Shown here: positions 1-13,304 of the stretch, in pieces
Position numbering within the stretch: position 1 is the stretch's first letter
Layout: the number at the start of each line of letters is the position of its first letter
Assembly: GCA_003550305.1 (NCBI GenBank)
Contig: QKYT01000433.1
Location: 1 to 58,144, forward strand
Length of the DNA: 58,144 bases
DNA from: Glomus cerebriforme
Taxonomy: Eukaryota > Glomeromycota > Glomeromycetes > Glomerales > Glomeraceae
Direction: 5' to 3'
Notes under the pieces: model-generated
What the model was told of the DNA's origin: nothing
The model's database searches: none
What the model saw: the letters and a program-made list of their open reading frames with translations, nothing else
Made by a program: the position numbers and the translations under genes

Positions 1-755
1 TTTTTTTTTTTTGTTAAATATATCAATTTTTTTTGACTATTACGGCAGTATTACTGCATAATTATGGAACGCCATAATTCGTTATAATTATGTCATAATC
101 ATTCGACACTTTAAAGAACGTCCGTGTTTGTCCGAGATGTTAACTGTATTGTTTCAGCACGTGATGGAAATCATTGCTATAATGCTATTATCACTGTTGT
201 TATCAAACAATGTGGAAAATACAGTACCTAAAATAAAATTCCATCGGACTATAGCATTTAATTAGGAAAAAAAAAATTTTTATTATATTGAGTTGATCGT
301 TTATAAAAGACACTATAAAAAGAATACAAAAAAAAATAAAAAACCTTTCTGAATAGAACTTTTTGAATTTATTTTATTTTTAACTATGACTCGAAATATG
401 TATATAGGGGTCTCCAGCCAAAAAAAATTTATATTTCAGAAGTCCTGTTCAGGTTTCGATAATATAAGTGATTTGAAGTACCAAACTGCGGTAAATTAAT
501 TATTTAATAAGTCAGTGCTTTTTTTTTATTCAGCCAGTAAATGAAGTTTAGCCTATGTATAAGGTTTGTATCACAAGATTTAATAGCATGATGGTCAGGA
601 TAATGAGATATTTGTTATTAATAAACAAACCCATTGTTTCGCTAGAAACTATTACAAGCAATGTTTAATGTAATTTATAAACAATTTTTGGCTTTAATAA
701 GCAATCAATCCGTTATATTTTTCAAATCATTAGATTACAATTTGAATCAATATGA
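1..755. other. AT-rich intergenic DNA with small palindromes
   Basis: I see no gene here. The left edge is a T run. Between about 50 and 120 three short inverted repeats follow one another: GCAGTATTACTGC, TTATGGAACGCCATAA, and an imperfect one around TTATAATTATGTCATAAT. CACGTG lies at 158-163. The tail (from about 735) carries a diverged copy of the start of the kinase-like gene that follows. Confidence 0.5.
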
Positions 756-759
756 AAGA

Positions 760-2263
760 GGAGTAAAATTTAAGAATTATGACCTTATTTTATGTGATTG
801 AAGGATTAGGTCGATGTAGAGGATGTTCTAAAATATTGACAGCATCTAATTGGTGTTCATCTTGTGAATTACAAATTATTATCACTATATTTTTTAAAAC
901 ATCAGATTATGATTTGAATTTGAATAAAAGTAAAGACAAATTTAAGAATTATGACCTTATTATATGTGAGAAATGTAATAAAAAAGTTGTTAGTGGATTT
1001 TTTATTGCAAAAACTGTGAAAGATGTGAAGAATGTTTTAAAAAACTATATAAATCATAAATGTTTATCTTGCAGATTTAGATAAGATTTTATTAAGTAAT
1101 CTAGTGGTAATAAAAATATTGATAGATTAGATAGTCAACTTTCTGTTCTTGATCTTTATGGTATTCTTGAATGGATTTCCTATGATAGATTTACAGATAT
1201 TAAATATGTAGCTGAAGGAGGATTTGATAAAGTATATTCAGCTACTTGGATAGATGGATACATTTATAGATTGGAAAGAATCTAATCATTGGAAAAGAAA
1301 AGGATCATTTAAAGTTGCTTTGAAAGTACTAAACAATTCATCAAAAAGTATTAATAGATCTTCTAAATGAGGTATTTATATTAAGTTCAATTTAATTCAT
1401 TTATTTATTGATTATTATTTTCATAATTTACAGGTTAAAAATTTAAAATCATTTCCTCATATTAATTTGGGTATAACAGAATTTTATGGAATTACGCAAG
1501 AACCTGCCCTGCTAGTCGTAATTTTGCATTAGTATTCAAATTAGAAGATGGTGATTTACGTTCTTATTTTAAGCAAAATTATAATTTACTGACATGGGAA
1601 AGAAAATTACATATTATAAATAATGTTTGTTTAGGTCTTAATAGTATTCATAACTATGGTTTAGTTCATAAAGATTCATATATAAAAAATATTATTTGTC
1701 ATGTACATGTATTAGTGATTTTGGATTATGCAAACCAGCAAATGAAATTTCATCGAATGATCGAAATCGGAATAATACCATATATGTCACCTGAAATATT
1801 ACGTGGTAACCCATATACAAAGGCATCTGATATATATTCATTAGGCATTATTATTAATGAAATAATCTCCATAATTCCACCATTCAATAATCAACCACAT
1901 GGTCATTTTCTTGCACTGGACATTTGTCAAGGTTTATGTCCAGAAATAAGAGAAGAAACGCCAGAGTTTTTAAAAAATTTAATTAAAAAATGTTGGGATG
2001 CAAATCCAGAAAATCGACCATCTTCGAATGAAATTATTACTTCATTAAATGATTTCATATATACAAAAGACGGTGATAATATTTATACAAAACTATATCA
2101 AGAGCTCATAAAGGCTTCATACAATTTTATTGATGAATCAGCAATAGCAAAATTATTTGAAACACATCCTCAAGCAATATACACTAGCCGGCTTCTCGAT
2201 TTCCCGAATTTACCAGAATCTGTAAATTGTAAAATTGTAAAATGCTATAAAATTCGTTAACAT
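760..2263 (+). pseudogene. decayed TKL-type protein kinase gene with N-terminal zinc-ribbon-like part
   Basis: The first part (779-1084) reads as a Cys-rich segment with CRGC, CSSC, CEKC and CLSC pairs, as in many kinase-like proteins of Rhizophagus. A kinase domain follows, but in different frames. The glycine loop reads AEGGFDKVYSATW, with Asp replacing a loop Gly. A frameshift follows near 1265 and another near 1361. An intron sits at about 1372-1434. Then come YGIT, the HRD equivalent VHKDSYIKN (Arg lost) and ISDFG, which lies one frame off near 1710. The frame returns at IIPYMSPE, and KASDIYSLG and CWDANPENRPS (1715-2260) are intact. With at least four frame breaks this cannot make a full kinase. 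It is either a pseudogene or a stretch of poor sequence quality. The C-terminal 181-codon piece alone is open. Confidence 0.75.
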
Positions 2264-4819
2264 ACATAAAAATTAATAATCAATATTATCGGATTTATAA
2301 ATCAAAATAAAATTTCGAATTAAACCGATTTCAACATTTGATAATAATTATATGAGATATTACTGTATTTCATAAAAAATTTGTTTCTAATCACCAAATA
2401 ATCAGTAACGTATAAGCTGATAATTTAAATTCTAGATCATAATAATTCGAATTTTCTTCATTTCATAAGTCATTTAATCTTCAACCAGGTGAAATAAATA
2501 AAAACATTTTAATCCATCAAATAAGCTTAAAATCATTTCCAATAAATATATTTATGGAATATACTGTACCATTTTAATCACTAATCTTATATCATTTGAA
2601 ATACTCCATGTTCTTCTACAGGTTTCATGCCGAAAATATTCGATCAGCTAAGATGATTTATCTATGGGTTGAATAATGGATAAACATATTTAAAAGTTGA
2701 TATGTTACTGATTTGATAATTTATAGTACATTATTTTAAAAACTTATTTTCTTGTTGTTTATGAGAAAGTAGAGATATTGATATTTTGTGGATATCTATT
2801 TGATTAGTTAAAAAATAGTTGTAGAATAAAAAAGGTTATTGATTATTTGATGAAAGATATTGTTTGATGATATACAGTATTAATTAATAGATGTGAATAA
2901 AAAAGATTTTAAATATGGAGATAATTATTTATATTATAGCATATGTTAAAAGTAATTTTTTTTAGCTGACCAAGAAACAATCATTGATAAGCATTAATAA
3001 TTTTTAAATGATAATGATTTATAATCAGTAAATATTATTAATAATATTTGAAATAAAATCTTTCATGTAATTATTTCTCACTTTTCCTTTTAAGAGCGAG
3101 TTAATCACTAATGCTTGAAATTTTCTTTTAAGGAATTTTCATCCAACCAGTCATAAATTAGGTAATTAGTTTCCATTGATGTGGTTAGAATATATTGGAT
3201 TATTTCTTTTGTATAGGCCAGATGTTCTATTGTGGTAATATGTCTTATGAGAACTTATGTGTGAAAGTACTATCCTTGGTGATCTAATGCTTATTAGAAT
3301 CTATATAATCCGATCAAATATTCACTCCTGTTTGAATGTTCAATTTGTTATAAAAATATCATTTTCACGAGCTTTATAAAGTGCCAACTCATGTGCATAA
3401 TTATTACTGTGTCGGTGTGTCCTTTGGTTCTTTCTTTAAAGAACCATCTGTGTCGAATTGAAAATTACTATTTTTATTATGTGGAGTTTTTTGATATTTG
3501 ATTCGATATCGACATTTTTATATGGTTATATCTCTTAAGCCAATCCACTTTTCAAAGTGAAATTTCAACCTTATTTAGCTTTAGCAGTTAATTTATTTAA
3601 CGATATTTATAATAAAAATGTTTTCTATTACGCCCGACCATTTAAGATTTAAATATGACAGATAAGTATATATCGCAAGTAATTTATTTCCATATTACGT
3701 GTAGCTATATTATATAGACGGTATACATTAAAAATAAACTAAAATTCCATCTAAACAACTTTGTAAATGGCATCTAAGTGAAAATTCAAAGTCTTTTATC
3801 TCATATCTTAATCAGCTGCAAGAGTGATAAGTGCATATTTTCTTTTTTACAAGAAATTCTCGTGAAGATATCAAATTTCATACCAAATGAATTTTTCAGG
3901 CTCGACTAATTTATGTCCTTCACGCATGTGGAGCTTGTATATCTTTCGCCATTCTGACCACCCCGAAGGGTCATTCTCTCATCGTTTACAGAAGAGATCA
4001 TTAATCATATTTCAAAGGTTCTAGTATCGAAATAACATTTATATTACACGTCCATAAATTGACGAATTTAATCAATTAACTTTGTATCATGATAATAAGA
4101 CTCACTTTAATAATTGAAAGATGAAATAAAATGAACATGTAAAATACATAGGACGTCTAAGCGATCTAGTTAAGCGGAAATGAAATGAACAGATTTAAGA
4201 GAATATTTGCATCTTGAATCGATGAAACACATTTAGACCAAAAATAATCTTACCTAAATTTTCATCTGAGAAATATAAGTTGGTTCATGATAGTTTTTAT
4301 TATTTCCCATAAGGAAGTCTGTCGCAGGAGTCACTTTTATCATTCTTAATTCTTATGAATTATGTATGACCTTGAGATTTTCGTTAAGTCTTATGTTTTG
4401 TGAAAGAAAATGAATTTACTATGTAAAATATCGCGCTAAAAATAAATTTCTTCACTTTTCTCAACAAGATTTAATGAAGTTTGATATTTAATATTGAATA
4501 AATTTAATAGAAGAGAAAGTTCAGAAAGTTGATGTGCTTTCACGAGATTACTTGGATACAACCTTTTATTAAGAAGAGTAAGACCCACTATCAACAGTAT
4601 AGACGTTAAAACGTAAAACTTTTTTGTATGATCTTAATGGTTTACGATATTCTCTTTATTTATCTTGTAATGGAAAATTTTTTATATTATTTTAAGAGAA
4701 AAAAAAATTTAGTTTATAATGATAAATATTTTAATAATCATTTAAAGTATACATAAATAAAAATATTATATAACAGATAAATAATAATTTCTTTTTAAAA
4801 AGACAAATTAATCATTAAA
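2264..4819. other. long AT-rich intergenic region, no gene seen
   Basis: About 2.5 kb with stops in all frames and no recognisable protein, RNA gene or clear transposon end. One small hairpin, GGTTCTTTCTTTAAAGAACC, lies near 3428. A somewhat GC-richer patch lies near 3900-3990. It sits between the 3' ends of the broken kinase and the SmgGDS-like gene. Confidence 0.5.
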
Positions 4820-7800
4820 TTAATCCAAACTTTTCAAAAATTTTTTAATATCAGATTTTAATCTATCATCTAATGGTTTTTGTTCATTAACATTTGTAAT
4901 TAAAGGTTGTATTAAAGGTGGAACCTTCTGACGTAAATATTGTTTCTCTAAAGAGTCAATTATAAATTCAAAAATTAATATCGTATAAAATTAATTGGAA
5001 TCACAAAAAAAAAAAAAAAAGGATTTAGAATTATACTTACGATGACCAGGGGCAGCTTTTGAAGCTTTCTCTAAAAACATACAAGCATTGCTTCTTATTT
5101 CATCAGGGTAATTTTCTTTTTCATTTTTATCATTTAATATAATGTCAATTATGACATTTAGTAAAGTTTGTGGTGGTGCAAATGAAACAGCTTTTTTGGA
5201 TTCTGTATTTGATTCTGTATTTGATTCTGTATTTGGTTCTGTATTCGATTGTGGTGCAGATGAAGTATCTGTTGTAGATTCTGCATTTGATGATTCTTCA
5301 ACAGCAGTAGCAGCATCAGTATTTACTTTTTCTGATGTTAAGAAATCTAAAGTAATATTCGACTCTATAATCCAAAATTCGAGTTAATAAATATTAAAAA
5401 AAAAAAAAACTTATTTCACAAAAAAAAAGAAAATATATGTTATACATGCCTCCAGTTTTAGCTGTATCATCCATTGATAATAACGTCAAAGCAATTATAC
5501 CCTCATTTTGAAGTATAGGATATTTAGATTCTCTAACCATATTAACAAGTGGTTCGACCACTTCTGCTTTATTCAATTTTTGTCGTAAAGTTTTTATTGA
5601 AATTCCGCCTATTAGAATAAGAAAAAAATATTTTTTTTTATAAGTCTATATGTGTTACTTAATTTATTTCAATAATAATTACCTGATTCTGTATCAGGAG
5701 CTTCACTCCAAAGATTCTTTACAAGATTAACAAGAACACGAGTTCCTTCGCTTCGAACGGGTATTTCATCCGTTCTCTTAATTAAAGACAATAATCGACT
5801 AAGAGGAACTGGTGTCTCCTTATCATTTGGATCTTCTCCCATAATAATCTTTACAGAATTTAAAACTTAAAAAAATATATTTAAAATGTTGGTATATTCA
5901 TTAAATTGATATAATATTAAATAAAGGAATTATGTGACTTACTATTATTCTGAGATGATAAATGTTTTAAAATTCCAACAACTCCTAATTGAACAGGTTG
6001 AACAGTGTCTTTCTCTAGTAAAGGTGCAGACGATCCAATAATTCCCAATGATCCAATTATCGCTTTATTTTCAACTAAAAGTAAAATTAATTTAAATTAA
6101 TATTTTGAAAAAATATATATATATATATATATATAATTATATATTTTATTACCTGGCAGTGAAATATTCTTAAGTACACTTATAACAGCATGTTGTACTT
6201 TGATATTATCCGAAGTTTTTAAAACATTCGCAAGTGGCTCACCAATCTTGAATTCATGAACCAATTTTATACAATTTGTATCTATAATATAAACAAATGT
6301 AAGCTTTAATAAATAATTTTCTTGAAAATCAATCGAAAATTGAAATTAGTTTTACCACTTCGCGCGAGATTTCCCAAAGATAAAGCAGAACACATTTGTA
6401 AATCATCGCGTTCTGGACCCGAATTAAGCCATTGAAGGAATCGATTTAATATAATATCGTCACCAAACAATGGTTCCATATTTCCATCTACAAAAATAAA
6501 ATCGAAAAAAAAAAAATCTGTGTTAAAAAATCATAAAAATTTTTAAAAATTTTCATACGGTTTTTTTTTCTCACCACTCATTGCCGTAGAAACAATAACT
6601 TTCAATATGGCAGCTTTATATGTTCCATAGCTCTTAACTATTCGTGGTTCACAATTAAGTGGAGGTTTTGAAAACTCCAAGAAATCTAATAAATCAGGAA
6701 ATAATTTATCTCGTACAAGAAGTTGTTGCACCTCATCTATAATAAATTTAAAAAATAATTTAATAAAAAGTAAATGAAACAACGCGAAATATATATATAT
6801 ACACACCGCTTTCCAAGGCAACAGTTTCTAAAATTTCTACAACATTTTCTAGTGTATCAATATCATCATCTACAGCATCCTCACGAGAAGTATATTTTAA
6901 AAGTTGAACTAAAGAAGCAATCATCTTTGTTTTCCCGATCTTTTTCTTTCCTTCAGCTAAATAAGATTTAAAATCAATATTTTGTCATAATAAAGAAATT
7001 GACAATCATTTTACAAACCTGTTCCAATAAGATTTATAATAACTCTAGTAGCAAAATATACACAAGTTCTTGCAATGTCAATTTCATTCTTGCCCTTAAA
7101 TTTTTTCAGTACATTATTAGGATCAAGAATTATAGCCAAAACGTCAAACCCATCCTTATTTACTATTCCAGTATTTACATTATCTATAACAAACATAATA
7201 ATTCATTAATTTATTAACATATTATTAGAGGGAGAAAACTTTTATAACAAATGAATAATAACATACTATAATTAAGTCCTGCATTTAATAATGTCGCACT
7301 TGACGCGCGAATTGTTTCTAAGTCTTTTCTTTGTTTTAAACTTTTAAGAGCAACATCGATACCACCGATATCTATAAATTTCTGCCTATTTACATCTAAT
7401 TACAATAAATTTGATTCAAAAAGAGGGAAAATTTTTAACGTCTATTAAAATAAAAAATAAAAATAAAAATTTTAATCTCACCATGTGTTATACATAAATT
7501 TGCTAGTACACGAAGACATTGATAATCGACACGAGGATAATTATTAACATTAACATTCATAAATGTAACGATCAATTCAAAAGCCCCTGATTTACCAAGA
7601 GGATCACGTGTATGATCTGTAACGTAAAAGAATATTAAATGATTTTCTATCAAAAACAAATATATATATATATATTCTTATATAAGAGTTACCAACCACT
7701 CTTTGCGGCATTTGCCAATACTTCAACAGCATCTGCAACTTGTGACCAAGCTTTATTTTTTTCATTGGTAGTCTTCGTATCATCACATACAATTTTCTTA

Positions 7801-8095
7801 CATGTCTCAAGGCCATAAATTAATTTTGGAAGATGTGATAGTACAGCATTATCAAAATCTAGGCTCATCCGATCGAAAAAAATAATCAAAACATTTCAAA
7901 ACCGATTCTTGATCAATTCAAAATCATAAGATCAAAAAGATATTTACCATTTGCATGAAGTAGATTTAGTTGTTTTATAAGTTCTTCAAGTTGATTAACT
8001 ATAAATACGATAGAGGATGACATGAATTTGATAAAATCATTACAATAAGCAACCGATAAATTTAATTAAACATATATACCATCACTTTCCGCCAT
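4820..8095 (-). CDS. SmgGDS/RAP1GDS1-like armadillo-repeat protein, about 14 exons
   Basis: The product is about 715 residues of armadillo repeats resembling RAP1GDS1 (SmgGDS), which in animals chaperones and exchanges prenylated Rho/Rap GTPases. The diagnostic stretch is DYQCLRVLANLC (7435-7620). Further repeats include ARTCVYFATRVIINLIGTG, CSALSLGNLAR, VQHAVISVLKNISLP and SEGTRVLVNLV. The first exon is only 16 nt (8080-8095), giving MAESD, and joins in frame to VNQLEELIKQLNLL. A low-complexity acidic Ser/Asn/Thr/Glu segment encoded at 5142-5385 contains an NTES-type repeat built on a 12-bp unit. The last exon ends KKFLKSLD. Two splice sites are unusual: a GC-AG intron after TAKTG (about 5448) and a GTTGGT donor near 7694. 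It is transcribed divergently from the FPGT gene. Confidence 0.85.
5142..5385 (-). repeat. 12-bp coding minisatellite inside the SmgGDS-like gene
   Basis: On the plus strand the unit GATTCTGTATTT occurs about four to five times in a row around 5198-5250, the last copies diverged (GGTTCTGTATTC). On the coding (minus) strand it gives repeated Asn-Thr-Glu-Ser/Pro. The open plus-strand frame over the same bases is a by-product of the 12-bp period. Confidence 0.8.
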
Positions 8096-9033
8096 TTTAT
8101 ACAAAAATTATGTCAATCAAAATATCAAAGATTGAAAAAAAAATTATTTTTCTTATCAATCAATGATTTTATGAATTATATAATAACTTATTTGACTTCT
8201 TCGATTTCTTTGAAAATAAAAAAAAATTTTTTTTTTTTGTATTAATTTATTTACACTCTATATTTATAGATAATTAATGATAGCCTAGAATTTGTGTAAT
8301 AAATCTAGCCAATTTCGGAATGAGAACAAAAAGGGTGCAAACAATCAAAAAAAAAATGAAAAAATAATAATAATGATAAAAGTATTAAAATTGACTTTAT
8401 TTAGTAAGATATTCTATTGATCTTTTAGGTCCAAGATATCATTTTCTAATAATTTCTTTACTTTCAAGAAACTCCGCAGCATAACACAAACTATAACACA
8501 TGCATATATCATTATATATAATATCCGATTTAAAATTATATAACATAAAATGTGAATTAATGATAAAAAACAACCATGTGCTCTGAATTATTTTTATTTT
8601 TAAGGGCCTTTTTTTTCTTATATAATTTACTGCGAATTGTGGAATCGAATTTATATATCCTTTTTATGCAAGAATTTCCAAATTTAGAAAATATTTCAGC
8701 CATCATTAAAACGAAGTATCTTAGTATCTTGAAGTACCTTGTAGGATATTTTTGGAAATCGAATTATAGCGCGTGAATTCGGTCATGATTGTTAATAGAT
8801 GATGAGATTTGTTAAAATACAAACTTTATTTTAAAACTTTGAAATAACGTTTGAAGAATAACGTTTATAAATATATCAAGATGTGATCCATGCAGTCTAT
8901 TCGTATGACAGATGCGGCTGAAAATTTTGTTACACAAAATTTATATATTTGTATTTACAGTATTTTGTTTTCCAAAATATTTTAAATTAACCCTTAATAT
9001 AAAAAAATATATTTTTATTAAAAAAAAAAAAAA
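8096..9033. promoter_or_regulatory. shared upstream region between two divergent genes
   Basis: This is 938 bp between the start codons of the SmgGDS-like gene (-) and the FPGT gene (+). It is AT-rich, with long A and T tracts (8218-8240) and an uninterrupted A run directly before the FPGT start codon. No gene is seen; the short open frame at 8576-8776 has no coding character. Core promoter elements cannot be assigned by eye. Confidence 0.45.
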
Positions 9034-11386
9034 ATGACTGACGAATTTTCATTATCAAATATTCTTTATGAATCATTTAATCGTAATCTAAAATATTATA
9101 CTAACCTACTCTCTCAATCAAATTTAAATAATAATCAAGAATTTTGGGATATAATTGTACTAACATCAGGAAATTTACATCAAAAATCATTATATGAACG
9201 TCAAATAAAACGTAAACTTGAAAGCAATGAAATCCCAAAATTAGAGTAATGTATTGATATTCTTTTGTTTTATTTTATTTTTTTAATGATTCTTTACCTA
9301 ATTATCAAATATAGATATCATGTGATAGCGGATCCACCAGGAAAACAAATCGGTAGCGGAGGGAGCACATTGTTAGCGATTAAATTCCTTCATGATAGGT
9401 ATGGATTAAATTTAGAACAAAGTAAGTACTTAGCATTGAATACATCCGCACGATACATTTGTTATTAAAATGTTAAATATTTTCTTTAATAGAGAAGGTT
9501 TTGTTAATTCATTCTGGAGGGTATTCAACCCGATTACCTCATGTTAGTGTATTAGGAAAATTATTCATGAAGATTCCAATTGGCAATGACTCGAGAAGAG
9601 GTAGCTCTCACGTGATTCTAAAATAACACCTCTTTTACATTTTTAATTGCAATTAATTGTTTTTTAGAACAAAATTGGATGGAATTATTTGATTTGAAAT
9701 TAATTATCTATATTGAATTGATTAAATATTTAAAGAAAGGGGTAAGTGATTTACGCATTTTAATTTTTAACTTTATAATATTAACAAATGTTTTTTACAT
9801 ATCTTTTAATAGACTGTATTTCTTACTAGTTCAGATACAATCGAATTAATGTCATTTAACGGTAAACTTTAATTCTTATCCTTTTTTTTTTATTATATAT
9901 ATATATTTTAATAAAATATTTATTCACATTACATAATATCTAATTTAATGATAGCAAAAGAAACATCTTTACAAAATACATCATTAGTAGCGTTGGCTCA
10001 CCCATCTACATTACACATTGGTTCAACACATGGTGTATACAAAATACATGACGATTTTAATCAATGTCAAAATGATATGAAGAAACAACCTAAAGATCGT
10101 GAATGTTTAATTAAATTGTGTAAAGAATATTTACATAAACCATCCATTGAAACTATGAAAAATCATAATGAAATTATTCACTTAGATAATGTAACATAAA
10201 TAAATAATTTATTTAAATTCATATGTTAATTTTTTTTTTTAGAAAAAGTAATATTTTTTTGTTTATTTTGTATTAGAATGGAAACGAATTTGTATATACT
10301 GACAGTACTTATTTCTTTGACTATAATACAATAAAAATAATTCTTAAGGTATGTATTATCATATTTTATTATAATTATTAACCATTATTTACTTAAAAAG
10401 TTTTCTAATTTTTTTGACAGATCTTGGATGAAATCCAACCATTAACATATGAATTAGAAGCATGGTCAGATTTCTTAGAAACTAAATTCAAATCACGTTA
10501 CAAGACACAAGAAATGACACCATTAGAAAAAGCTCAATTAACGATTATAAAAGAGCTTTATTCATCCAATAATCGAGAATTGAATGTTTTAGTATTAAAT
10601 AATTCAAAATTTTATCATATGGGAACTATGTTTGAATATATGGATGTTAATGTCAATCCTCAATTTAAACATGAACTTGGAATTGTATCATTTAATACTC
10701 AAGAAGAATTATTAAATAAGAAAAGTTCAATTAAGGGAAATATTTGTTTGATGAATAGTCATGTAAACGAAAATATCGTATCATTTGAAGAATCCGTCCC
10801 TATAATCTTAGATAATGTTAAAATTTACAACACGAGCTCTAATATAGAGAATAAGAAAATCATAATTGGTGGATGGAGTATATTGAGTAACGTAGAATTA
10901 GACATATCAACTTTAACTTCAAAAGAAATCAGAATTCCAAATCATACATGTATGTTTACATCACGCTTAAGAAAAATCACTTCTTCTGAAACATCTTCCT
11001 CTTCTTCCTTTTTGGATAAGGAAGAAGGATATGTTACATTTATATTCGGTACAAATGATGATATGAAAGCAAACCATTCTTTTAATTCTTTAGTTATTTA
11101 TAAAAATATTCTTGTGCATAAAATTATTCTTTCACAATGTATAAAATACATTCAACAAGAGGATGAACTTAAATATGCACTATGGAACGCTCCTATATTT
11201 CCTATGACTAAAACCAGAGAACAATCTATTAAATTGGCTTTACTTATGTTGAATAAGATCGAAAAAGAAGAGAATACAACTCAAAAGGAAGAAAGTAAAA
11301 AAGAGGAGGAAAATCATGAGATTATTATGTTTGTATCATTAAAAATGTGTGTTGAAATGATGGAAGCTTTGATATTCCATAATTAA
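9034..11386 (+). CDS. fucose-1-phosphate guanylyltransferase (GDP-L-fucose pyrophosphorylase)
   Basis: This enzyme makes GDP-L-fucose from L-fucose 1-phosphate and GTP, the salvage route. The spliced product of roughly 610-620 residues reads FWDIIVLTSG, then EYHVIADPPG and KQIGSGGST (the nucleotide-binding loop), LLIHSGGYSTRLPHVSVLGK, VFLTSSDTIEL, LVALAHPSTLHIGSTHGVY, LHKPSIETM and NEFVYTDS, followed by a long C-terminal exon (10424-11386). These motifs occur in this order in vertebrate FPGT. Exon 1 ends at 9245 and exon 2 begins at 9315; further introns lie near 9421-9492, 9600-9667, 9739-9813, 9862-9955, 10189-10276 and 10350-10422. The Glu-rich extreme C-terminus is lineage-specific. The intron near 9600 holds a TCACGTGA. 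Confidence in the family is high; substrate use is inferred. Confidence 0.88.
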
Positions 11387-11670
11387 TTTTGATTTAATAA
11401 AAAAATCTTATTAAAGTTGATTCATGTGAAATCTATAAAGTATAACCCTTTATTTTTATTATTGTTTCTTTTGATCATTTTTAAATATTAGTTTCGATCA
11501 GAAAAGATTTAAAGGTCAATCAAAAAAGCATTTAAACATTTATTAACAATATCTATCATTTTAATCAATCAATATCATCTAATATTTTTTGAATTGCTTG
11601 ACTCAATTATAAATATCAATTCAATTTGCAAACCTGCGTATTTAAAAAAAAATTTTTTTTTTCGCGAATA

Positions 11671-13059
11671 ATGAAACAAGGATCAATATTCTTTTTATCA
11701 TCATTCTTTTCACTATTATTTATAAAATGTATAGCACAAGAAGTGCCTAAAGGTATTGGACAACCGTTTACAGAAGTGGGTCCATTTCCACTACCAACAC
11801 AAACAGCTATCAGTAATGAACAGCCTATATCGATACCAAGTCTATTGTCAATAATACCATTAATACACGATTCAAAAAATCCTTCTAATGGTGCTAATCC
11901 GCAAACGCGGCCCGTCGCAAAAAACCAAATGAGTCCAACTCCTATTCCGACATCAAATCAAGTAAATGTCGTGCCTAGCGCAAATACTGCGCAAAATACG
12001 GCAGTATCGACGCCGCCAGTAGTTAATACGAATACTCCATCGCAGCAGTCAGCTGATAGTCCGCCTTCTTTTGGAAGTTCAAATATCCCACCAAGTTCAC
12101 CACCACAAGATAAGCAACCTAGCCTTACAAAAATTGCTTGGAAAGATGATGAAAGACCTTGCATCGTAGTAAGGTAGGTTATTGATAAAAATTTTTTTTT
12201 TATTTTTAATGCTCATTATTGAAAAAATTTTTTCTTTAACATTTTTTTAGTGGACCATCAAACACAACATATGTTCAACCTAAATCTGTTCAAAGAATTT
12301 CTTGGAATCAATCGCCTTGTCAAATGTCAGGACAAATAGTTGCGAATTTCGATATTTTATTGTATAATAATTTACGAATTGTGCCCAAAACAATGAAAAG
12401 AGATTTTACTCCCAACGGAAAGGTAAAATTCGTATCTTTTATATAATTATTATAATTTTATTTAATTTTAATTTTTTCTAAAAAAAAAAATCTTTAAAAA
12501 ACTGAATTTATTAGTTACAATATGATTGGGGACCTTATTCGTAAGTATCACATAAATGTTTATTTTTTTTTCGCTTATATATATATATATATAAATAAAA
12601 ATTTCTTTTTAGAATCGCGCACAATCTTTCAAATATTACAAATAACTTTGATTGGTAATTATAATTTAATTAGTTTAATTTCTTATTTCCTTTTTGTATA
12701 TATATTCAAATTCAGTATTAAAATCTTGATATATTTCCTCATTTTACAGGACTGTTCCATCAATATACAATTCGCGAATAACAAACACTTCGAAATTCTT
12801 CATTCGAGTAGAAACTATTTCATTATCCGGGATATTCGGTGAACAACCACCTTTAGGAGGAACATATGGTCCGTTTTCAATGGTATTGGGTGATCCAAGT
12901 CATCCAACCGCTAGCGAATCTTCTATTGCTTCGAAAATTACAATTAAAAGCAATTTTATTAGCATTACTAACGTTAATGCAGTTATTTTGTGGAATCTTC
13001 TTTTTGGTGGTGTTTTGTTGGCGATAGCTCTTTTATCTTTAAATACATTGATATTGTAA
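11671..13059 (+). CDS. secreted Kre9/KNH-like protein with Pro/Ser-rich linker and C-terminal membrane segment
   Basis: The protein is about 345 residues, in five exons. The start at 11671 gives a classic signal peptide (hydrophobic stretch FFLSSFFSLLFIKCIAQ). A long Pro/Ser/Thr/Asn-rich linker follows to about residue 155. Then comes a Kre9/KNH-like (Ser-Thr-rich anchored) beta domain: SGPSNTTYVQPKSVQRISW, two Cys, WGPYS and FDWTVPS. The Trp of the W-x-V-P motif is created by joining a tiny 42-bp exon (12613-12654) to the next exon. The tail holds a hydrophobic segment (NAVILWNLLFGGVLLAIALL) that could be a membrane anchor or a GPI signal. Family members act in wall glucan assembly or as surface proteins. 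The exact role here is unknown. Confidence 0.72.
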
Positions 13060-13304
13060 GCTTCTTATAATATTTGTAAATATTTTAACTGCGCCACATG
13101 AGGTTTTTTTTTTCCATCATCCAATTAAAACTTTCAGATGATGATGACAAAAGAGATCAAAAAAAATTTTTTTTTATCACTTTGATATCGAATATATTTT
13201 CTTCTTTTCTTAATGAGTTATAAATAAAATCTTTTTTTTTTTTATAAAAATAATTTATTAAAATTTTCTCCTTTTTCTTCTTAATAAAAAAAAAATAATT
13301 AATT

